The translations under genes and the position numbers were made by a program. From NCBI RefSeq assembly GCF_004124325.1, contig NZ_QBDT01000001.1:124001-188000 (forward strand): 64,000 bases of DNA, written 5' to 3'. Origin of the DNA: Streptomyces sp. L2 (GTDB taxonomy: Bacteria; Actinomycetota; Actinomycetes; Streptomycetales; Streptomycetaceae). The notes under the pieces are model-generated. The model was given only the letters and a program-made list of their open reading frames with translations. It was not told the origin of the DNA and made no database searches. This document shows positions 58,594 to 64,000 of this stretch, one piece after another. Every line of letters starts with the position of its first letter. Position 1 is the first letter of the stretch.

Positions 58594-59597
58594 TCAGCGG
58601 GAGCGCAGGGTCTGCGAGGGCGGTTCGCCGAACCGGGCGCGGTACCGCTCGGCGAAGCGGCCCTGGTGGGCGAAGCCCCAGCGGCGGGCGACATCGGCCA
58701 CGGTCGTCGACTCCGGTTCGGCGCGCCGCAGTTCGTCCCGGACGCGGTCCATGCGGACGTCCCGCAGGTAGGCCATGGGGGTGGTGCCGACCTGACGGCG
58801 GAACACCTCCTGCAGCCACCGGGCGCTCACCCCGCCGACCTCCGCCAGGTCCGCGGTGGTGTACGGCTGTTCGGGGTGGGCGCGGATGGCCTCGACGACG
58901 CGGGTGACCGGTCGCGCGTAGCCGTGCCGGACCGGGCGGTCCAGGGCGTCGTGGTAGGCGTGGTCGGTGGCCAGCAGCAGGCCGGTGAGGAGGGCGTCCC
59001 GCAGGCCGGCCGCGAGGAGGGGCTGGCGCAGCAGACCCCGGTCGTCGCGGATCTCCTCGGCGAGGACGCGGACCAGCCGGGCCCAGCCGCGGCCGGGGCC
59101 GGTGGTGAGGTCCATGGTGGGCGCGAGGTTCAGCGGGGCGCGCGGGGCCTCGCCGGTGAGGCTCTCCAGATGGCGGACGAGGGCCCTCGTCTCGATCTTG
59201 ACGGCGAGGAGCCGGCAGGCGCCGTCCCAGCGGTCCAGGGTGGTGCGGCCCCGGGGGTGGAAGACGGCGGCGCGGGCGGCCGTGGCGAGGCGGGGCCCGC
59301 GCGGGCCCTCCGCCACTCCAGGGCACCGGTCAGTGGCAGGTCGACGTGGTGGGCGCCGAGTTCGCCGAACCGCATCCGTACGTCGGTGCCGCAGCGCAGG
59401 TCGCCCACGGTGATCGGACCGAGCCGGGCCATGCCGAACACGGCGTCGAGACTCCGGCCGGGTTCGAGGACGTCGATGCGGGTGTCGTAGAACATCGCCC
59501 CGATCGCGGCCCGCGCCTCGTCGAGGTCGGCGGTGCGCAGCACGAGCCGCTCGGGCGCCGGGCCCCCGCGCTCGGGGGACTCACCGTTCTCGGCCAC
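58594..59597 (-). pseudogene. AraC-family regulator, frameshifted
   Basis: The first about 95 residues (MAENGESPERGGPAPERLVL, YDTRIDVLEPGRSLDAVFGM, VDLPLTGALEWR) match an AraC_binding_2-type N-terminal domain. The remainder, in another frame, continues the family: RLATAARAAVFHPRGR, then the two helix-turn-helix motifs ADLAEVGGVSARWLQEVFRR and VADVARRWGFAHQGRFAERY with the C-terminal GEPPSQTLR. The break is at CGGAGGGCCC in 59300-59312; one missing base would join the parts. The rebuilt length is about 330 residues. An error or an inactivating deletion is possible. Confidence 0.82.
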
Positions 59598-59719
59598 GCG
59601 ACACGGCCTCCTCTCGCCGGACTACGGCACCGCGCCGGCCCGCCGACGGCACGTTCCGGGCGCACACGCTGATCCCTTGCTGCTACCCAGGCACGAACCA
59701 CGGCCAACCGGAGGGACGC

Positions 59720-59980
59720 GGCCGGATCCGCACGCCGGGAGCCTCGCGCGCGGAGCACGGCCGCCGCAGGGGTGCGGCCGGCGACGCACGCCCCCGCGCG
59801 CCCGCACCGCGCGGCTCGGCCCGCGGCGGGCGCGGCCCAATCCGTACGTCCGGAGACCCCGCGCGCCCGCACCGCGAGACTCGGCCCGCCGTGGCGGCGG
59901 CCGGTTCCGCACGCCCGGAGGACCCCGCGCGCCCGCACCGCGCGGCTCGGCCTGCCGCGCCCGCCGCTGCCGATCCTGTC
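59720..59980. repeat. About 66-bp tandem repeat array
   Basis: CCCCGCGCGCCCGCACCGCG recurs at 59792, 59857 and 59923 (spacings 65 and 66), each preceded by a diverged CCGCACGCCCGGAG-type section; an older unit starts near 59728. It lies in the gene-free 59598-60058 interval before the SpoIIE phosphatase. Confidence 0.8.
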
Positions 59981-60058
59981 CGCCCAGGTGCGGTCCGGCG
60001 CCGATCTGTCGCATTCTTGCTGTGTCCACCCGGCGGCGCACGGGACGAGGTAGGGCCG

Positions 60059-62788
60059 ATGGCTGGGAGCGGGGAGCAGGTGGTCCGCGCGCGGGCCCGG
60101 CTGGCCGCGCTGCTCATCGACGCCTCCACCAGCGCGCTCGGAGCGGCCGGTGCACGCGCGGCCGGCGTGTACCTGCGGTCCTCCACGCCCGGGCTGTTGC
60201 GGCTCGCGGTGCTGGTCGGGCTGCCCGGACCGCTGTTCCGGCCCTGGTGGCGGCTGCACACCGCCCGGCCGTTCCCGGTGTCGGACGCCTACCGGCTCGG
60301 TGTCCAGGTGGTGCTGTCGGACGCGGCGGAGACGGTGCGCCGCTATCCGCAGTTCGCGGCGGGCCTGCCCTTCCAGTTCGGCTCGGTGTACACACCCGTC
60401 CCCGGTGAGGACGAGCCGCTGGGGGTGCTGACGGTGCTGCGCCCGGCCGCGGACTCGGTGGACGAGCTGCTCGACCGCGACCTGCTCACCCGGCTCGCCG
60501 AGGACCTGGGGGCGGACCTGCGCGGCCTGTGTGACGCGGGTGGTGCGGAGGGGTCAGCGGGCGGCACGGGTGGGGCGGCAGGTGACACGGGTGCGACGGC
60601 GAGCGCGGCGGCAGGTGACACGGGTACGACGGCCAGCGGCGCGGCGGCCGCTGGCGCGGACACGGCGGCCGGCAGCACAGGCGCGTCAGCGGGCGGCATG
60701 AGTGCGACAGCCAGCGGCGCGGGCGCGACAGCAGGCGGCACAGGCGCGACAGCAGGCGGCAGAGGCGCCGCCGCTGTCGTCTGGGACGGGGAGCCGTTGT
60801 GTGTGCGGCCGCCCTCGGTGGGGCCGGCGGAGGCCCGCGTGGGGCGGTTCGCCTGGGATCCGGCGACTTCGGCGGTGCGCGGCGACGACAGGCTGCACGC
60901 CCTGCTCGGCCTCGGCCCCGGCGAGGTCGCGAGCAGCGGTCCGGCGCTCGCGGACGCCGTGGCCCCGGGGGACTCCCACCGGATACTGTCCGCGCTGCAC
61001 GAGACCGCCGCCGGGAAGCCGCCGCCCGCGCCGCTGCGCGTGCGTTCCCGGGACGGCGCCCCGCGGCTGCTGGACCTGTGGCCGGCGGCGGCCGCCGGCG
61101 ACGGGACGGAGGTCGGCGGGTTCGTGTTCGACCCGGGTCCGGCCGTCTCGGCGGACGGCGCGGCCGACCTGCTGCCGCAGGGGGTGTTCTGCCTGGACCG
61201 GCTGGGTGTGATCGTGTACGCCAATCCGGCCGCGGCCCGGCTGGCGGGCCGGGAGCGGGCGGGTCTGCTGGGCCGGCCCGTATGGGAGGCCATGCCGTGG
61301 CTGAGCGGTCCGCCGTACGACGATCACCTGCGCGGCGCGCTGCTGTCCCCCGAGCCGGTGCACGTCCATGTCCGGCGTCCCGCCGGGCACCGCGGGGAGC
61401 CGGCCGGCGGCGAGTGGCTCGCGCTGTCCGTCCATCCCGGCGCCGACCTGCTGACCTGCACCCTGGTCCCGGCCAGCCGGATGGACGCGCCCGTGGAGCT
61501 GGCCCCGGAGCCGCACGAGCCAGCGGGCGCGGTGGCCGGCGGTCCCTCGATGGAGCCGTTGTACCGGCCCATCGCGCTCGCGATCGCTCTCACGGACGCG
61601 GTGACCGCCCAGCAGGTGTCGGCGGTCGTCATGCAGGAGCTGCTGCCCGCGTTCGGCGGCCGCCGCCTGGCCATCTACCTGCTGCAGGACCGGCATCTCT
61701 ACCTGGCCTGGGAGACCGGCTTCCCGCAGGGCTTCCTGTCCCCGTTCGACGGTGTCGGCCTGGACGCGCACATCCCCGGCGTGGAGACCCTCACCACCGG
61801 CCGTCCGCTGTTCTTCGAGTCGATGGAGCAGATGGCGGCCACCTACCCGGGCATCCCGCTGGACGCGGAGGAGGGCGCCCGGGCGTTCCTGCCGCTGATC
61901 GCCTCCGGGCGGCCGGTGGGCTCCTGCATCCTCGGCTTCGACCGGTCGCGGAGCTTCAGCACGGACGAGTGCACGGCCCTCACCGCGCTCGCCGGGCTGA
62001 TCGCGCACGCGATGGAGAAGGCGCAGCGCTACGACAGCGAGGCGGCGCTCGCCCGGGGCCTGCAGCAGGCGCTGCTGCCCCGCCGGCTGTCGGCGCACCC
62101 GCGGGTGGAGACGGCGGGCCGCTATCTGCCGGGCACGCAGGGCATGGACGTGGGCGGGGACTGGTACGACGTGGTCGAGGCGGGTGACGGGCTCGCGCTG
62201 GTCATCGGTGACGTCCAGGGGCACGGGGTGCAGGCGGCGGCCACGATGGGGCAGCTGCGCAGCGCGGTGCGCGCGTTCGCGCTGGGCGACCGGCCGCCCG
62301 ACGAGGTGATGAGCGGGACGAACCACCTGCTGATCGACCTGGACCCGGGCCAGTTCGCCAGCTGCTGCTATCTGCGCCTGGACCCGGCCACCGGGCGGGC
62401 CCGGGTGGCCCGGGCGGGGCATCTGCCGCCGCTGCTGCGCGCTCCGGACGGCCGGACCCGGACGCTGGACATCCCCGGCGGTGTAGTCCTCGGCGTGGAT
62501 CCGCGGGCCCGGTATCCGGTGACCGAGCTGCTGCTGGAGCCGGACGCGGTCCTGGCCCTGTACACGGACGGTCTGGTCGAGCGGCCCGGCGCCGACATCG
62601 ACGACGGGATCGAGGCGCTGCGGCTGGCGCTGGCGCGGGCCGGTGCGGCGCCCGGGCGGCGTGGCGGGCGCTCCCTGGCCGGAATGGCCGACCGGCTGAC
62701 GGCCACCGCCCGACACGCGGCCGACCGGCCCGACGACGTGGCGCTGCTGCTGGCCACCCGCCGCGCGGCGCCCGTGCCCCGCCGATGA
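60059..62788 (+). CDS. PP2C-type SpoIIE phosphatase with sensory domains
   Basis: This 909-residue cytoplasmic regulator dephosphorylates anti-anti-sigma or similar proteins. It has an N-terminal GAF-like domain (about 1-155), a roughly 75-residue Gly/Ala/Thr repeat linker (GGTGATAGGRGAAAVV region), a PAS domain (LPQGVFCLDRLGVIVYANPA), a second GAF domain (about 500-660), and a C-terminal PP2C/SpoIIE domain with GGDWYDVVEAGDGLALVIGD and VLALYTDGLVERPGADIDDG metal-binding Asp residues. ATG 60059 has GAGG upstream. The linker is encoded by short DNA repeats. It is probably a stress or sigma-factor partner-switching component. Confidence 0.9.
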   Translation: MAGSGEQVVRARARLAALLIDASTSALGAAGARAAGVYLRSSTPGLLRLAVLVGLPGPLFRPWWRLHTARPFPVSDAYRLGVQVVLSDAAETVRRYPQFAAGLPFQFGSVYTPVPGEDEPLGVLTVLRPAADSVDELLDRDLLTRLAEDLGADLRGLCDAGGAEGSAGGTGGAAGDTGATASAAAGDTGTTASGAAAAGADTAAGSTGASAGGMSATASGAGATAGGTGATAGGRGAAAVVWDGEPLCVRPPSVGPAEARVGRFAWDPATSAVRGDDRLHALLGLGPGEVASSGPALADAVAPGDSHRILSALHETAAGKPPPAPLRVRSRDGAPRLLDLWPAAAAGDGTEVGGFVFDPGPAVSADGAADLLPQGVFCLDRLGVIVYANPAAARLAGRERAGLLGRPVWEAMPWLSGPPYDDHLRGALLSPEPVHVHVRRPAGHRGEPAGGEWLALSVHPGADLLTCTLVPASRMDAPVELAPEPHEPAGAVAGGPSMEPLYRPIALAIALTDAVTAQQVSAVVMQELLPAFGGRRLAIYLLQDRHLYLAWETGFPQGFLSPFDGVGLDAHIPGVETLTTGRPLFFESMEQMAATYPGIPLDAEEGARAFLPLIASGRPVGSCILGFDRSRSFSTDECTALTALAGLIAHAMEKAQRYDSEAALARGLQQALLPRRLSAHPRVETAGRYLPGTQGMDVGGDWYDVVEAGDGLALVIGDVQGHGVQAAATMGQLRSAVRAFALGDRPPDEVMSGTNHLLIDLDPGQFASCCYLRLDPATGRARVARAGHLPPLLRAPDGRTRTLDIPGGVVLGVDPRARYPVTELLLEPDAVLALYTDGLVERPGADIDDGIEALRLALARAGAAPGRRGGRSLAGMADRLTATARHAADRPDDVALLLATRRAAPVPRR

Positions 62789-62868
62789 GGGCAGCGCGCC
62801 GCGATTCGTGGCGGTCACCTCGGGTGACGGTCTCGCCTGACGGGGCCGGGCAGTGTAGACATGGGCTC

Positions 62869-64000
62869 ATGGTGCGACTGCCCGGCCGGCCCGACACGCG
62901 GCCGCCTCGCTCGTTCGGGCATCCGCGTGCGTCGCTCGGCGCGCGGCAGCCGGACGGGAGCGGCGCGAACGGCTCGCGTCCGGGGGTGCTGCGTTCAGCG
63001 GTGAGCGGGCGCAGCGTCGCCGGGCAGGTGTTCGTGCTGCAGGTGGTGATCGTGCTGCTGCTGGTCGTGTCGGCGGTGGTGGCGCAGGTGCTGCAGGTGC
63101 GGCACGACAGCGACCTGGAGGCCCAGAACCGCTCGCTCGCCGTCGCGGTGACGTTCGCCAACGCGCCCGGCACGGTGGCGGCGTTGCGGGCGCCGGATCC
63201 GACGGCCGTGCTGCAGCCGCGCGCGGAGGCCGCCCGCAAGGCCTCCGGGGTGGACTTCATCGTGGTGATGAACACCGACGGCATCCGCTACACGCACCCG
63301 AAGCCGGACCGCATCGGCAAGAAGTTCGTGGGGACCATCGGGCCGGCGCTGGCCGGGGGCACGGTGGTGGAGCACATCAACGGCACCATCGGGCCGCTGG
63401 TGCAGGTCGTGGTGCCGGTGAAGGACTCCGCCGGCAAGGTCGTGGGGCTGGTGTCGTCCGGCATCACCACCGCGCACGTGGGCGGCGCGGCCGACCAGCA
63501 GCTGCCGCTGCTGCTGGCGGCGGCCGCGGCGGCGCTCGCGCTGGCCACGGCGGGCACGGCGCTGGTCAGCAGGCGGCTGCTGCGCCAGACGCGCGGCCTC
63601 GGGCCGTACGAGATGACCCGGATGTACGAGCATCACGACGCGGTGCTGCACGCCGTCCGCGAGGGTGTGCTGATCGTGGGCGGCAACGGCAGGCTGCTGC
63701 TCGCCAACGACGAGGCGCAGCGGCTGCTGGACCTGCCGCCGGACGCCGAGCGGCGGCATGTGCTGGATTTGGGCCTGGACGAGGAGACGGCGGGCCTGCT
63801 GTCCTCGGGCCGGGTGGCGACGGACGAGGTGCACCTGGTCAAGGACCGGCTGCTGGCCATCAACCAGCGCCCCACCGACCTGCGCGGCGGGCCGCCCGGC
63901 AGCGTCACCACGCTGCGTGACTCGACCGAGCTGCGGGCCCTGTCGGGGCGGGCGGAGGTGGCGCGCGAGCGACTGAACATGCTGTACGACGCCGGGGTGG
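62869..64000 (+). CDS. CitA/DcuS-type sensor histidine kinase, partial
   Basis: The gene is open at the right edge; about 377 residues are visible. A variable N-terminus is followed by transmembrane helix 1 (FVLQVVIVLLLVVSAVVAQV) and an extracytoplasmic sCache/CitA-type domain (FIVVMNTDGIRYTHPKPDRI, then GKKF). Helix 2 (LPLLLAAAAAALALATAGTA) and a cytoplasmic PAS domain (EGVLIVGGNGRLLLANDEAQ) follow. The kinase core is past the window. This class senses citrate, C4-dicarboxylates or similar acids and pairs with a response regulator, expected downstream. ATG 62869 is a probable start without a strong RBS. Confidence 0.85.
   Translation, partial: MVRLPGRPDTRPPRSFGHPRASLGARQPDGSGANGSRPGVLRSAVSGRSVAGQVFVLQVVIVLLLVVSAVVAQVLQVRHDSDLEAQNRSLAVAVTFANAPGTVAALRAPDPTAVLQPRAEAARKASGVDFIVVMNTDGIRYTHPKPDRIGKKFVGTIGPALAGGTVVEHINGTIGPLVQVVVPVKDSAGKVVGLVSSGITTAHVGGAADQQLPLLLAAAAAALALATAGTALVSRRLLRQTRGLGPYEMTRMYEHHDAVLHAVREGVLIVGGNGRLLLANDEAQRLLDLPPDAERRHVLDLGLDEETAGLLSSGRVATDEVHLVKDRLLAINQRPTDLRGGPPGSVTTLRDSTELRALSGRAEVARERLNMLYDAGV

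Overview
The window is chromosomal DNA of very high G+C content from a Streptomyces-type actinomycete. The evidence is a short chaplin, Tat and Sec exported hydrolases, LAxTG (sortase E class) surface protein architecture, GTG and TTG starts, DUF574 methyltransferases, XRE/DUF5753 regulators and chitinase promoter boxes of the DasR type. No rRNA, transposase, integrase, CRISPR array or replication origin was seen.

Layout. 0.1-3.1 kb: a class A beta-lactamase divergent from a LysR regulator and a BlaB-like serine-reactive protein. 3.3-6.1 kb: catalase-peroxidase KatG downstream of its Fur-type regulator. 6.4-10.1 kb: two related class II tRNA-like elements bracketing a coiled-coil protein, a Ku protein with an apparent internal deletion, and an acyltransferase. 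10.1-14.6 kb: chaplin, large-subunit catalase KatE, and an Orn/Lys/Arg decarboxylase-family enzyme. 14.7-20.6 kb: two secreted carbohydrate-related proteins (F5/8C plus beta-helix; ricin-like) and a flavin monooxygenase. 21-27 kb: Ppx/GppA phosphatase, a 36-bp minisatellite, a secreted BNR-repeat protein, a GNAT/BcsL-like protein and a PaaI-type thioesterase. 27.3-34 kb: a secreted polysaccharide-degradation block (GH31, GH18 chitinase, PL7 alginate lyase, a small secreted protein, an SMP-30-like propeller). 34-40.7 kb: pyruvate carboxylase, a rhomboid-like protein, an aldo/keto reductase behind a MerR-type promoter, and an MFS remnant. 40.8-46.6 kb: a translationally coupled nucleotidyltransferase/BON/phosphoesterase operon, then two DUF574 methyltransferases flanking an XRE regulator and an ATP-binding kinase-like protein. 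46.6-54.5 kb: flavodoxin-like protein, methyltransferase, lipoprotein, LADTG-anchored DUF1996 protein, a frameshifted NlpC/P60 hydrolase and ferredoxin-NADP reductase FprA. 55-64 kb: a conserved hypothetical, a YkvA-like membrane protein, a frameshifted ComB-like gene, an RPVEDV-repeat membrane protein, a frameshifted AraC regulator, a PP2C/SpoIIE phosphatase and the start of a CitA/DcuS-type sensor kinase.

How the genes fit together. Several units look regulated by the neighbour or site next to them: bla by BlaA/BlaB, katG by FurA, the chitinase by paired DasR-like boxes, the aldo/keto reductase by a MerR-family activator, and fprA by an iron box. Oxidative-stress defence (KatG, KatE, FprA, NADPH-linked enzymes) and secreted polymer degradation are the two clear functional themes.

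Most notable. (1) Two paralogous tRNA-like elements share identical acceptor and T arms and have covarying anticodon-region and variable arms, with UCA and GCA at the loop apex. (2) Ku lacks about 28 residues at a repeated Gly-Lys-Glu-Tyr junction. (3) Three genes in 52-59.5 kb each carry a single-base frameshift. (4) There are three unrelated intergenic minisatellites with periods of 36, 21 and about 66 bp.
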